From the NCBI GenBank assembly GCA_013399015.1, contig VWZX01006724.1, positions 33,426 to 97,425 of the forward strand: DNA of 64,000 nt. The letters run 5' to 3'. The notes under the pieces are model-generated. The model was not told the origin of the DNA and made no database searches. It saw only the letters and a list, made by a program, of their open reading frames with translations. Source of the stretch: Galbula dea. Lineage: Eukaryota > Chordata > Aves > Piciformes > Galbulidae. Each line of letters starts with the position of its first letter. Position 1 is the first letter of the stretch. This document shows, in pieces, positions 23,007 through 33,424 of the stretch. The translations under genes and the position numbers were made by a program.

Positions 23007-23249
23007 ATGTCTCCTCCCAGTGACACCAGCAGCAGCTCCTCTGGCAGCTGCAGGAAAGCAAAGCCATGCTGCAACCAGGCACCCAGCAGTGGCAGAGCCA
23101 GCCACAGCTACAGCCAGAAGAAAAAGGCACCTGAGGAGCTTTTCCCATCAAAACCAGGAGCCAGAAGATGCTCCTCACCAACCAAGCCATCTCCAGCTCT
23201 CACTTTTCTCTGCCACACCTGGAACAACAGCAAAACTAGAAGCTCATAG
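23007..23249 (+). CDS. Probable small Ser/Cys/Lys-rich EDC protein
   Basis: Eighty residues starting MSPPSDTSSSSSGSCRKAK, with 20 Ser, 5 Cys and clusters of Lys/Arg (SQKKKAP, GARRCSS). Low complexity, Ser/Cys/Lys bias and a start context like MSxxx are typical of EDC proteins; no folded domain is visible. A strong polypyrimidine tract and acceptor (TTTTCTCTCTTAG, ending 22963) lies 43 nt before the ATG, and a good AATAAA is 0.8 kb downstream. The frame stays open upstream with a leader-like MLLWLLLFLP stretch, but that stretch is better read as the polypyrimidine tract than as a signal peptide. Against it: the promoter and donor are weak, and the C-terminal half is less biased. It might match the serine/cysteine-rich EDC class of birds, but I do not recognise it firmly. 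Confidence 0.5.
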   Translation: MSPPSDTSSSSSGSCRKAKPCCNQAPSSGRASHSYSQKKKAPEELFPSKPGARRCSSPTKPSPALTFLCHTWNNSKTRSS

Positions 23250-23449
23250 CTCCTGCAGGTGGAAAGGGATGGCAGGGGAACAAAATCTGGGCCATGCCAA
23301 GCTAACTTCATCTTCTTGTTGCTGGTGTGCTAGAGGCACCTCTAGATGGAGTTGACAGCTTTGTCTTCTGCAGCTAGGTGCCTTGGTGACCACATGCTGG
23401 CTCTTTATTCAGAGCAGAGGGGTTTGCAGTCCCTGGAGCTGTGTTGCTG

Positions 23450-23735
23450 GGGCTTGGGCTCTTCTCCCAAGGGGTAGGACAAGAGGAAACAGCCCTAAGT
23501 TGCACCAGGGGAGCTTCAGGTTGGCCATGAAGAACAATTTCTTCTCCAAAAGGGTTGTGAAGGCCTGGCCCAGGCTGCCCAGGGCAGTGGTGGAGTCCCC
23601 ATCCCTGGAGGGGTTCAAAACCCATCTAGATGTGGTACTTAGGGCCATGGTTTAGTAGCCATGGTGGTGTTGGGTCTTCAGTTTGTCTTAATGCTCTCAG
23701 AGGTCTTTTCCCACCTTGATGAGTTTGTGATTCCC
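23450..23735 (+). repeat. CR1 LINE 3' end
   Basis: Sense CR1 3' end with 'aggctgcccagggcagtggt' and 'gccatggtggtgttgggtct'. It lies between the Ser/Cys-rich CDS and its presumed poly(A) signal, so it would be part of the 3' UTR. Confidence 0.8.
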
Positions 23736-24041
23736 TTTTAGAAGTCCCCAGGGCTATTAGGATCCTGGAGTCAAAGATTAACCTCCACTAAGCCTGGTAG
23801 CAAACAGAACAAAGAGGTCTGTGAGGCTCCTGCTAATTGCAGAGCAGCAAGAGCTCATGAAGTCATGAAACACTTCAAATGAAGCAAGAAGAAGCCCCAG
23901 TGAGAGGAGCAGTTCATGCTGGGGTTAGCATTTTGCCTTCAGTGCTGCTGAAGGCTTGAAAGAGTGAAACTGCAAATGTATTGCTTGCTGGTTTAGGACA
24001 TCTCCAGCCTGGACACTGCTGTCTAAGGACAAGTTTGAGAC

Positions 24042-24047
24042 AATAAA
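24042..24047 (+). promoter_or_regulatory. poly(A) signal, presumed Ser/Cys-rich gene
   Basis: AATAAA followed by 'agtgtcatctctgcttg', closely resembling the signals of the SPRR-like and EDCRP genes. It is 793 nt after the stop codon. Confidence 0.5.
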
Positions 24048-24383
24048 AGTGTCATCTCTGCTTGTTCTCTCCTGTCTCCTTGAGCCTCTGCCCTCCCCTC
24101 CCTGCACACACCCTGGCTTGAAGACTCTCTCCTGTCATGTGGAGCTCCAGCCCATGCTTCAGTGTGTGGCCAGAAACAGGTGGAGATGCCAGCAGATGGA
24201 ATAAGGCCCTTTGGTGTTCACAGTGGTAGGACAGGAGGCTGTGATTGGGCTCCAAGGAGAGTTGGCAACTCCCATTTCTCTTGATGCCAGTGCCTTGGTC
24301 TAAGGAGGAGCATCCAGACAATAAGGACATGAAGGTGTTGGGTTGGGTCTAGTTCAGAGGCTGGCAGTTGGAAGGATTTTCCT

Positions 24384-24384
24384 G

Positions 24385-24413
<29 letters not shown>
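24384..24413. repeat. (GA)n microsatellite
   Basis: An uninterrupted GA dinucleotide run just left of the 30-bp minisatellite. Confidence 0.95.
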
Positions 24414-24416
<3 letters not shown>

Positions 24417-24542
24417 ATCTGCAGGTGCTTTCCCAGCTCGCAGTAGCTGGTTCTGCAAGGCTGCTGCCTGCAGGAGGTGGTTGCATGTGTGGATGCTGCT
24501 CTCTAGTGGCTTCTACAGCTCGGAGGAGATGGCCATGCCTTG

Positions 24543-25457
24543 GGGTGGGCTGGAGGACCTGGACATGCCTTAGAAAGAAGGAAATGTCCATGCTTTTGTG
24601 AAGCTGGAGGATGTGTCCATGGCTTGGAGAGACGAGAGGACATTACTGTACTTTGGGGAGGCTGGAGGACATGTCCATGCCTTGGTGAGGCTGAAGGACG
24701 TGTTCATGCCTTGGTGAGGCAGGAGAGCATGTCCATGCCTTGGTGAGGCTGGAGGACATGTCCATTCTTTGGGGAGGCTGGAGGACATGTCCATTCCTTG
24801 GTGAGGCTGGAGGACATATCCATTCTTTGGGGAGGCTGGAGGACATGTCCATGCCTTGGTGAGGCTGGAGGACATGTCTGTTCTTTGGCGAGGCTGGAGG
24901 ACATATCCATTCTTTGGGGAGGCTGGAGGACATGTCCATTCTTTGGTGAGGCTGAAGAACATGTCCATTCCTTGGTGAGGCTGGAGGACATATCCATTCT
25001 TTGGTGAGGCTGGAGGACATGTCCATTCCTTGTATTGAGGCTGGAGGACATGTCCATTCCTTGGGGAGGCTGGAGGACATGTCCATGCCTTGGTGAGGCT
25101 GGAGGACATGTTCATTCCTTGGTGAGGCTGGAGAACATGTCCATTCTTTGGTGAGGCTGGAGGACATGTCCATTCTTTGGTGAGGCTGGAGGACATATCC
25201 ATTCTTTGGGGAGGCTGGAGGACATGTTCATGCCTTGGTGAGGCTGGAGGACATGTCCATGCCTTGGTGAGGCTGGAGGACATGTCTGTGCCTTGGTGAG
25301 GCTGGAGGACATGTCCATTCTTTGGTGAGGCTGGAGGACATGTCTGTGCCTTGTTGAGGCTGGAGGACATGTCTGTGCCTTGTTGAGGCTGGAGGACATG
25401 TCCATTCCTTGGTGAGGCTGGAGGGCATGTCCATTCCTAAGGCTGGAGGACATCTCC
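24543..25457. repeat. 30-bp minisatellite with p53/p63-type half-sites
   Basis: About thirty tandem units of 30 bp whose consensus contains GGCTGGAGGACATGTCCATT followed by a variable CTTTGGtGAG/CCTTGGgGAG part. I count 23 matches to the p53-family half-site RRRCWWGYYY, 12 of them exactly GGACATGTCC. Units diverge by point changes (ATATCC, ATGTCT, ATGTTC), and one unit has a 3-bp insertion near 25034. The period is a multiple of three without stops, so the minus strand is open in all three frames as 10-residue repeats; I see no TATA box, splice site or EDC-like composition, so I do not call it a gene. Confidence 0.9.
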
Positions 25458-27422
25458 ATCCCAGCCCTAAGCAGATACTTCTCCAAGGCAGATCTATCTC
25501 TTCAAGGGAAGACTCTCTCCCTTGGCTTTGCTGTTGCAGCCTAACCCATGTAGTGCCCTGGTTCCAACACTGAGCAGCTCCCCCCTGGAGCTCCTCCTGC
25601 TTTACACCTCTCTGCCTCCTTGATTGCTCTATTTTTGGCACCCTTAATGGAGCAAAGGCTCATTTGTCACCACTTGAGGTCTCAACCCCATATCTCTGCT
25701 GACACCTCACCAATTCACCTGTCTTCTTTCTCCTTCCTCTGCCAGGCTGCTATATTTGGAGCAGGTTGGGAGCTTCACATTCCTGCTGCCTTAGCTCATG
25801 CTCCAAAAACCACTGCACTGCTGAGGGTGCTCCCTTGCATTCCTGACTCATTACAAGGGAGGGGATGGATCCATTCCCTAATGCTTCCCTTGGCATCTCC
25901 TCCAGAATGGGGTTTGTTTCCCCCAGCTTCCTACCCCTCAGGGCCAGAGCCCTCTTGGGACTTCCTTTTCCCACCTTCACCTCTTGCTGTCTTCCTGTTG
26001 GAGTCAGGCACCTTCAAAAGAGCCCAGGAGATGTTCTTAGCTGGCAACCACAACAGGGGCAGGGCTGGCTTGTGGGGAGAAGGTGGCTTCTCAGGGTATG
26101 CAGAGAGGATGACAGCAGAAGCCCACAGATTGGACATGCATTGCCATGGGAAAGTGAAGCCCTCCTGAAACTGGGCCATGGGGAAAGTCTCTAAAGTTGC
26201 TCTGTTAAAATAGACCTAAATTAGGTTTCTGGGGGAGGTTTTGTAGTTTGTGGGGTCTACTGATCCAGAGGGTTTAAGATGTGAAGTCTAACAGACATTA
26301 CTGGGTGCTAACATGAAAGAGAAATCCTTGTTGTGAGCCAAAAATGGAAGCTCATCAGGGCTTCCAGTAAGTTAGGTCCACACAGGGTCCTGGTCAAGTC
26401 TGGGATGAAATAAGGAGTGGTTTGAAGGTTGGGGCAGTGTCTACATCTGGACCAGAAAAAGAAGGCTAGGACTATGAAGTCCTGCCTTTGGTTAGCAGGG
26501 AGGAGCCCACCTCTGAGTTGTGGAGGTCATAAAAGGGTGATGGCTTTTGCTCAAAGGACCAATGTCTGCAGGAGAAAAGCCACAACAAAGACAAGCACAT
26601 TTCTTAGGGTTCAGGCAAAGCTGAAGACATTCAGTGCTGACCAGCAAGGGTGAGGAGACCTTCCTGGAGAAGCCTGTGCTGCAGGGAGAGCTTCAGCCTC
26701 TGGGATTCTTGGCCAGCATGGGGCAGAGTTGTCCAAGAGTTCCTAACTTTGATGATTCTGTTTCACCTCTAAATTATTGATGGAGCCTTTGTTGTTTGCC
26801 TCAGAAACCACCTGGGCAGAGCTATTTATCTGCTTCACAAGAAGCCAGAGAGTTTTCATCAACACACTCAGGAACTGATCTCCTTCAGGTGGGTTTCATC
26901 TCAGCCAGGGTGTGGTATGGGTAAGGTCAAGCACTCCTCTACCCTGGTCCCCTTCAGCTCTCCTGGTAGTCAGCAGGAAGGAGTTGTCACTTTGAAGGGA
27001 GTGACCATGGACACAGGAGAGCAGTGAGGAGATCTTCAGTAACTTCCAAAAAGGCATCTCCCATGTTCTCCCTGGCTTCTTTCATCTGGGCACAGTGATG
27101 ATAAGAAGTTGACTCACTGAGAAGGTCACCTGCAGCATCTGGAGGAAGCTGATATCCACTCCTGGTGCCTTTGGTGGCTTCTGGTGCTGCCAGTCACAGC
27201 CTTGACAGCTGAGCTTGTTGTGCAAGAGCTGCAATCAAACATGACTGCAGATCATCTGAGAGTCACTGGATGATCTGAGATCATCTGAGATCCTCTGGGA
27301 GTCACCCCTGGCTCTGATAACAGGTGACAACATCAGGATCATGTGAGCATCAGACATCAACTGCCAGATGCTCTCCAGAGCTACGTGAGCGAGAAATGAA
27401 GTTCTCCATGGCTGGTCTTAGA

Positions 27423-27900
27423 TAGAATCATAGAAGGGTTAGAGTTGGAAGAGACCTTTCAAGGTCATCTAGTCCATCCCCCTGCAGGCAGCAGGGACAT
27501 CTCCAACTAGAGCAGGATGCTCACAGCCCCAGCCAACCTGACCTGGGATGGTTCCAGGCATGGGACATCTCCTCCCACCTCTCTGCCCAGCCTGGGCCAG
27601 GCTCTCCCCACCCTCAGCACCAACCATTGCTTCCTTCTCTCTCCTCTCCAGCTCCTCTGGCAGTCCCAAACCATCTCCCCTTGGCCTGGCTCAACAGCTC
27701 CTGCTCCAAAGTCTCTCCCCTAAGCCCTGCCAGGCTGCAGGAAGCTCTCCCTGGAGCCTTCTCCTCTCCAGGCTCCACAAGCCCAAGTCTCTCAGCCTGG
27801 CCTCCCAGCAGAGAGCTTCCAGCCCTCAGCTTCATCTCTGTGGCCTCCTCTGGCCCTGCTCCCCCAGCTCCATGTCCTTCACATGCTGAGGACAACTGAT
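27423..27900 (-). repeat. CR1 LINE, antisense, young copy
   Basis: Antisense copy beginning with the canonical 'agaatcatagaagggtta' end. By eye it differs from 11577-12045 at only about ten positions in the best 340 bp. Confidence 0.87.
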
Positions 27901-27990
27901 GAGCTGCTCCCACCCAAAGGGGTGATTTGAACTTCACTAGGAGCTCCTGGTTTTCCTCAGAGGAACCAGTGCCCTGCATCCATCCACACA

Positions 27991-28145
27991 CAACCAGCCA
28001 TGGTTGCTGGGCATGGTAGGGCAGCTGTGAAGCCCTACCAGCTCTGAGGGATCTAAAGGTGGAGAAGGACCAACCATGGTTGCTGGGCATGGTAGGGCAG
28101 CTGTGAAACCCTACCAGCTCTGAGGGATCTGAAGGTAGAGAAGGG
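27991..28145. repeat. 76-bp direct tandem duplication
   Basis: Two copies of a 76-bp unit starting 'ccatggttgctgggcatggt', with only a few differences. Confidence 0.85.
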
Positions 28146-28562
28146 CATGGAGCTACCAGTGCAACTCTCACAGCACAAAGCAGAAAGAGGCTGCATGATG
28201 AGATGACCTCACTTCTGGAGGACCACCAGGACATCTGCATGGCCTGTGAAGCCTCACTCCAAGTGAGACCTTTTGGAAAGCCATATCTGCATGTGCTTGG
28301 CTGCACCTCTGCCTTGCAGAAGCCCTGAGGCAGGAGAGGTTGCTGCTGCCTCTGCAAATACCATTCAGTCTTCCCATGCCAGAGAGGATCCACACAAGGT
28401 AATTACTCTTACTCCAAGGAGCTGACATTCACCAACTCATCCTCAGGGGTGAGTATGCCTGTGCTAGTCACTGGGAGTAGCTGCACACAGGCCAACCCTA
28501 GCTGAGGAGCTCATAGGCTGGGTCCTGGCTACCTCAGCCCCTCCAGGCATCTTTAGGAGCTG

Positions 28563-28637
28563 TATAAAAAGGTCTCCTCCCAGCCAGGGTTCACTGGTCA
28601 CATCACCAAGCTGTTCTGACCAAGGAGCTGGGTAAGT
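28563..28637 (+). promoter_or_regulatory. CVPQQ gene core promoter and exon 1
   Basis: TATAAAAAG at 28563-28571. Non-coding exon 1 runs from about 28593 to 28631, then AGCTGG|GTAAGTCTG with GT at 28632-28633. TATA-to-donor spacing is 69 bp. Confidence 0.75.
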
Positions 28638-29860
28638 CTGCTTCATGTTGAACTTCTCTAGATCTTCAAGGGCAGGTTTCTTCCTGCTTCTTTTCTTTCT
28701 TTTTGGCATACAAGGTATGTTTTGGGGGAGAAGGCTTTTGGAAGTGAGTGGCTTGGATGGTTGTGTTGGAGTTGGGAGTGTGGTCTCTGTGGCTGCAGAC
28801 TTCAACAAGTGCCTGAAGAGGTGGGAGGTGATGTTCCAGCCCTGGAAGCATCCCAGGTCAGGTTGGCTGGGGCTCTGAGCAACCTACTCTAGTTGGAGAT
28901 CTCCCTGCTCATGGAGGAGATGACCCTTAAAGGTTCCTTCCAACCCAAACACTTCTGGAATGCTATGGATGAGGCTCTGACCAACCTGATCTAGTTGGAG
29001 ATGTCCCTGCTGACTGCAGGGAGTTGGGAGAGATGATCTTTAAAGGTGTCTTCTCACCCAAACTAGTCCATGATTTCATGATTCTGTGACTGGCTGGGAT
29101 CTCAGTGTCTGGGCACCTGAGTCCCAGAGATAGTCCTGACAGCTGCGAGGAACAGTTACTAGCAGTAGTTGGGGTGTTGCTGTTGTTGCTTGCACTTGGG
29201 GAGAGTCAGAGCAGCTTTGGTGTGTTGGAGAACATGTTAGGAGAGCTGTAAGCAGGTTGGTGTTCAGTGGTGGCATCACTACCCTTTAATTGGCTTGGCT
29301 TCCTTAATGAACATGAACTTGATGATGCTGGGACTGGGCTGTGAACCTCTGCCTGCCCATGCTGGGATGAGATCACCCAGCAATGGTGCCTCTCCCAGAT
29401 GTGGCCAGAAGTTCAGAGCTGGTTTCTGGCTTGGGTTTGGGTTTTTTTTCCTTCTTGATGCATCAAGAAGATGTCAGGGGCAGTCACTAAGCAGAAGGAG
29501 GAGGGGAAAAATTGGATGTAATGCTTGAAAGACATCTCTGAGATCAGCCATGCCCCTGCTGACCTCCAAGATCCCTTCTCCACTGGGGAAGTCCAGGTGA
29601 TGGGAAGGGAGTTGCAGTCTGGGGAGATGTTTAGTGCTGTAGGTCTGGGAATTTTCCCCCACTGTGTGACTTAGTGGCTTCTTCCAGAGGTACAGATGAT
29701 GGCTTGGCTCCTTGCCTGCTGCTGGGGTGGTTTGGAGACCATGGTATTGGTGGGACATGCCTCTGGCACCCTGTGAAGTGAGCCAGTCCTGCAGCAGAAG
29801 CATGAGAAACTCAACCTGGTGCCTATCTAAGAGCTTTTCTTCCTCCCCTTGTCGTTGCAG
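28632..29860 (+). other. CVPQQ gene intron
   Basis: Inferred 1229-bp intron from GTAAGT to the acceptor TTGTCGTTGCAG ending at 29860. It contains CR1 sequence at 28800-29092 and nothing else recognised. Confidence 0.7.
28800..29092 (+). repeat. two overlapping CR1 3' tails
   Basis: A sense CR1 3' end is followed directly by a second copy of the same 'aacctgatctagttggagat' tail, suggesting insertion next to an older tail or a local duplication. Confidence 0.75.
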
Positions 29861-29881
29861 TCCTACCCAAACCTCACCAAG

Positions 29882-31540
29882 ATGTCATGCTACCTCCACC
29901 AGTGCCTCCCTCCTCTCCACCAGGACCACGTCCCCATCAAGTGCCCAGCCATCTACTCTGCCAAACACCCACCAGTAGCCACCTGGCACTCAACCATGTG
30001 CCTCCCCCAGCATGTAACCCCCTGTGTCCCCCAGCAGCAGACCATCTCCTCCAGCTTCTCCCACCAGCAGTGTGTGACCAAGTGCTCTCCACCCCAGCAG
30101 CAGATGACCCAACAGCAGCCATGGGTGACTCGGACTGTGACCACCTGCCTGCCCCAGCAGCAGTCTGCCACCAAGGGTGTGTGCCAGGAGCCTTGTGTGA
30201 GCCCCTGTGTGCCCCAGCAGCAGTGTGCCACCAAGGCTGTGCCACCACAGTGTGCCACCAAGTGCATGACCACCCACATCCCACCGCAGCAGCGTGCCAC
30301 CAGATGCATCACCACCTGCATGCCCCAGCAGCCATACCCCACCAAGGGCATCCCACAGCAGCAAGGTGCCACCAAGTGTGTCCCACAGAGGTGTGTGACC
30401 ACCTACAGCCCCCAGCAGCATGCCAGCAGGTGTGTCACCACCTGTGTCCCACAGCAACGTGCCACCAACCGTATCTCCTACCACTTTGGGACCTCTCCCA
30501 GCCAGCAGCAGTGTGCCACCAAGTCCATCCCTCAGCAAAGTGCCACCAGGTGTGTGACCACTTGTGTCCCACAGCAGTGTGCCACCAAGTGTGTCCCACA
30601 CCAGCAGCCTGAGACAACTTGTGTCCCCCAGCAGCAGTGTGTCACCAAGTGTGTCCCACAGCAGTGTGTCACCAAATGTGTCCCACAGCAGCAGTGTGCC
30701 ACCAAGAGTGTCCCACAGCAGCATTGTGTCACCAAATGTGTCCCCCAGCAGCAATGTGTCACCAAGTGTGTCCCACAGCAGCAGTGTGCCACCAAGAGTG
30801 TCCCACAGCAGATGCATGAGACAACTTGTGTCCCACAGCAGACATACACCACCAAGTGTGTCCCACAGCAGTGTGTCACCAAATGTGTCCCCCAGCAGAC
30901 CTGTGTCCCCAAGTGTGTCCCCCAGCAGATATGTGTCCCCAAGTGTGTCCCCCAGCAGACCTGTGGCACCAGGTGTATTCCCCAGCAGATATGTGTCCCC
31001 AAGTGTGTCCCCCAACAGATCTGTGGCACCAAGTGTGTCCCACAGCAGTGTGTCACCAAATGTGTCCCCAAGCAGACCTGTGGCACCAAGTGTGTCCCCC
31101 AGCAGATATGTGGCACCAAGTGTGTCCCACAACAGACCTGTGGCACCAGGTGTGTCCCCCAGCAGATCTGTGTCCCCAAGTGTGCCCCCCAACAGATCTG
31201 TGGCACCAAGTGTGTCCCCCAACAGACCTGTGTCCCCAAGTGTGTCCCCCAGCAGATATGTGTCCCCAAGTGTGCCCCACAACAGATCTGTGGCACCAAG
31301 TGTGTCCCACAGCAGCACTATTCCACCAAGTGTGCCCCCCAGCAGACCTGTGGCACCTCCTGTGTCCCCCAGCAGACCTGTGGCACCCCCTGTGCACACA
31401 CTAGACCAGGTTGCCCAGAATGTGTCCCCCAGCAGCCCTGTGGCATCCCCTGTGCCCCCCAGCAGCACTGTCAGCCAGGTGGAGTAAAGATCTCCAGCCA
31501 CTCCAAGAAGTACTGCTCTGCACCCAAATGGCCCTGGTAA
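29882..31540 (+). CDS. CVPQQ-repeat Cys/Gln/Pro-rich EDC protein
   Basis: A 552-residue low-complexity protein starting MSCYLHQCLPPLHQDHVP. From about residue 45 it is built of Cys/Gln/Pro/Thr/Lys repeats, tightening after about residue 220 into decapeptides such as CVPQQTCGTK, CVPQQICVPK and CVPQQCVTK; CVPQQ occurs 24 times. Residues 538-552 form a distinct tail, SSHSKKYCSAPKWPW, nearly shared with the next gene. There is no signal peptide or membrane segment. Alternating C, QQ and K suggest joint disulfide and transglutaminase cross-linking in cornifying cells (inferred). I start at the ATG 21 nt after the TTGCAG acceptor; the frame is open upstream only through intron sequence. It is long for an avian EDC protein and its length is probably polymorphic. 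I do not recognise a gene symbol; automatic annotation might call it keratinocyte proline-rich or cysteine-rich-like. Confidence 0.82.
   Translation: MSCYLHQCLPPLHQDHVPIKCPAIYSAKHPPVATWHSTMCLPQHVTPCVPQQQTISSSFSHQQCVTKCSPPQQQMTQQQPWVTRTVTTCLPQQQSATKGVCQEPCVSPCVPQQQCATKAVPPQCATKCMTTHIPPQQRATRCITTCMPQQPYPTKGIPQQQGATKCVPQRCVTTYSPQQHASRCVTTCVPQQRATNRISYHFGTSPSQQQCATKSIPQQSATRCVTTCVPQQCATKCVPHQQPETTCVPQQQCVTKCVPQQCVTKCVPQQQCATKSVPQQHCVTKCVPQQQCVTKCVPQQQCATKSVPQQMHETTCVPQQTYTTKCVPQQCVTKCVPQQTCVPKCVPQQICVPKCVPQQTCGTRCIPQQICVPKCVPQQICGTKCVPQQCVTKCVPKQTCGTKCVPQQICGTKCVPQQTCGTRCVPQQICVPKCAPQQICGTKCVPQQTCVPKCVPQQICVPKCAPQQICGTKCVPQQHYSTKCAPQQTCGTSCVPQQTCGTPCAHTRPGCPECVPQQPCGIPCAPQQHCQPGGVKISSHSKKYCSAPKWPW
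30600..31480 (+). repeat. 30-bp tandem coding repeats
   Basis: DNA-level array of 30-bp units (with 27-bp and 33-bp variants) encoding the CVPQQ decapeptides. Several long blocks are near-identical, for example around 30895-31030 and 31150-31290, showing recent unit shuffling. Confidence 0.85.
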
Positions 31541-31837
31541 GAAAAAGGACCATGGAGAAGAGAAGGTCCATGGCAGAAGAGCAAGGTCCAGCTTTGGGGC
31601 AGGAGGTCTTTATCTCCTCCTGCCCCCTGTCTAGGTAGTTCCTAGTGCTTGAGTTTGTCTCTTTTCCAGTGTTTCTCCTGGAGCTCAGCTTGATTTTGGG
31701 CCAGGGTGCAATAGGATTTCCATGGCTGCTCTCCAGGTGCCTGTGGCTTCATCCTGCTGCAAGTCTAGTGAGATGCTTGTTCAGGTCTCACCTCCTTGAA
31801 ATGAAGAAGGTGTTAAAAAAGGTCAAGATAATGACAA

Positions 31838-31843
31838 AATAAA
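31838..31843 (+). promoter_or_regulatory. CVPQQ gene poly(A) signal
   Basis: AATAAA 297 nt after the stop codon. Confidence 0.6.
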
Positions 31844-33416
31844 CTAAAAATAAGAATATCAAAGGAGCCCAGACCATGACAGCATCCAGAGGACTTGCAG
31901 TATGGCCAAGGGAAGGGCTGGCCCTTACCTGCCTTCAAGTTTAGCCCTGGTCTTGGGAGACAATGTTCAGGTGAACTTGGATTCCACCAGGCTGCAAGTT
32001 CTCCAGAGCAGCTGTTTTTCCCTCCCAGCTTTGGAAACCAAACCTGAATTTGCTAAGCAAATTTAGGACTCTTCCTCCAAACAACCTTCATTGCAGAAAG
32101 GTGGCCAGAAGTTCCTCCTGCTGCCTTCAGAGGCTTTGTAACCTTGCTGCTGCCTGAAAACGTTAGACATGGAAGTGTTGATTCACTTGGGTGCTTTCAA
32201 GAACCTCCAGAAGACAACTGAGAGCCAAGAAAGGCTTTGAGCTAACACTAAGAATGGTAGCACAATTGTTTCTTGAGCTCTCCAAGCAATTCACTCTATT
32301 CTTCATGCTGCCTGAAGATGTGGAGCCTCCACTGGACCAACCAGAAACCCTGTATAAATATATATGTATATTTCTATTATACATATATATATCCTTAAAT
32401 AAATATACTTGTCTGACCTCAGGTTAAAATCTTCTCCTCTTTTTTTTTTGGCCTTCTGGTGGTTCCTCTTGGTTAAACAGAGTCAGCTGCTGCCTGCAAA
32501 GGAGACAAATCCTGCCACATCCCCATCATTAGGGAAATGAGGAATACCTCAGGCTAAGCAGCTCATGGAGGGCAGAAAACAAGTGTTGCAAGGAGAAGAA
32601 GAGGGTGTGACCAGGGCCAAGACGCTGTCCTGCATCCTGACCTGCTCCACCCTTCCTTGGTGACCTTGGGTGCCACCATGGGCTGCCCTCTGAAGGCAGG
32701 GAGGTGGCCAAGAGCTGAGCATCTTCACAACGTCAAGGCGATAGCTGGCTGCTTCCTCAGGATGCTCTGTTGGGTCCTGGGTTGGAGGAGGGGGAGCAGA
32801 ACCTTTCCATGCCTCCTTCTGAATGTCCAGTGATGATGATGATGGTGGAGAGGGACTGTGCAAGACCAGCAGTGACCATGGTTCCACCTTGCAGAGCCAG
32901 GGATGTTCTCACCACCCAACACGTGGTGTCCCCTTCCAAACCAAGACAGGAGCAATGGGGTGGCCTTCTGAGGAGCTGTCACACCACTGTGTGGCTTTCC
33001 CACAAGAGCCAAAACCCGGGGGATGAGGAGGACAATCTTCTAGCTTGGTTGGGTGGCCAGATGATGCAGGACTTTATCTCAGAAGGGTATGGAGCTTGGT
33101 TGAGAAACAGTTGGGACAGAATCTGGTTCTGACTCAACGCTGCGCTGCCAAGTGACCACAGTGCAATGTGCCTCAGTTTCCCTTGGGCTTAATAGGGAAT
33201 AATAACAGCCCCCACAGCCATGCCCATGTGGCACTGAGCGTCTCTGGGAGATGAAAGGACTTTGCAGAGGTTCATTAAGACCATTTGGATGACAGGGCAT
33301 GATGTTCTCATCAGGTTAGTATTTTGCTACCTGCACTGGAAACACTAAACTGAATATTAACATCACTTGAAGGCTACTGGACCCAGAGCTTGCCCAGCAA
33401 CTGGATTTATGGAGCT

Positions 33417-33424
33417 TATAAAAG
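33417..33424 (+). promoter_or_regulatory. orphan TATA box
   Basis: TATAAAAG in the same style as the functional EDC promoters. The only GT at the usual spacing is GGG|GTCAGA at 33480, a poor donor. It could mark a decayed EDC gene. Confidence 0.25.

Larger units (their letters stand above)
25458..28562. other. intergenic, minisatellite to CVPQQ gene
   Basis: No gene supported. The 182-residue open frame at 25620-26168 has unremarkable composition and no promoter or splice signals. One large CR1 copy and a 76-bp direct duplication are listed separately. Confidence 0.5.

Noticed and set aside
24570..25370. 266-residue minus-strand frame of 10-residue repeats as a possible EDC gene
   Set aside because: All three minus-strand frames are open because the 30-bp unit has no stop codons. 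There is no TATA box or splice acceptor, and a minisatellite explains it.
24543..25457. Regular 30-bp repeats as a CRISPR array
   Set aside because: The units are contiguous tandem repeats with no unique spacers, and the DNA is avian.
25620..26168. 182-residue open frame
   Set aside because: No biased composition, promoter, splice sites or recognisable domain; likely chance.
29990..31501. 503-residue antisense open frame
   Set aside because: It is a shadow of the CVPQQ coding repeats; composition (GGTLLWDTLGDT-like) is the reverse complement of the repeat unit, and it has no promoter or splice signals.
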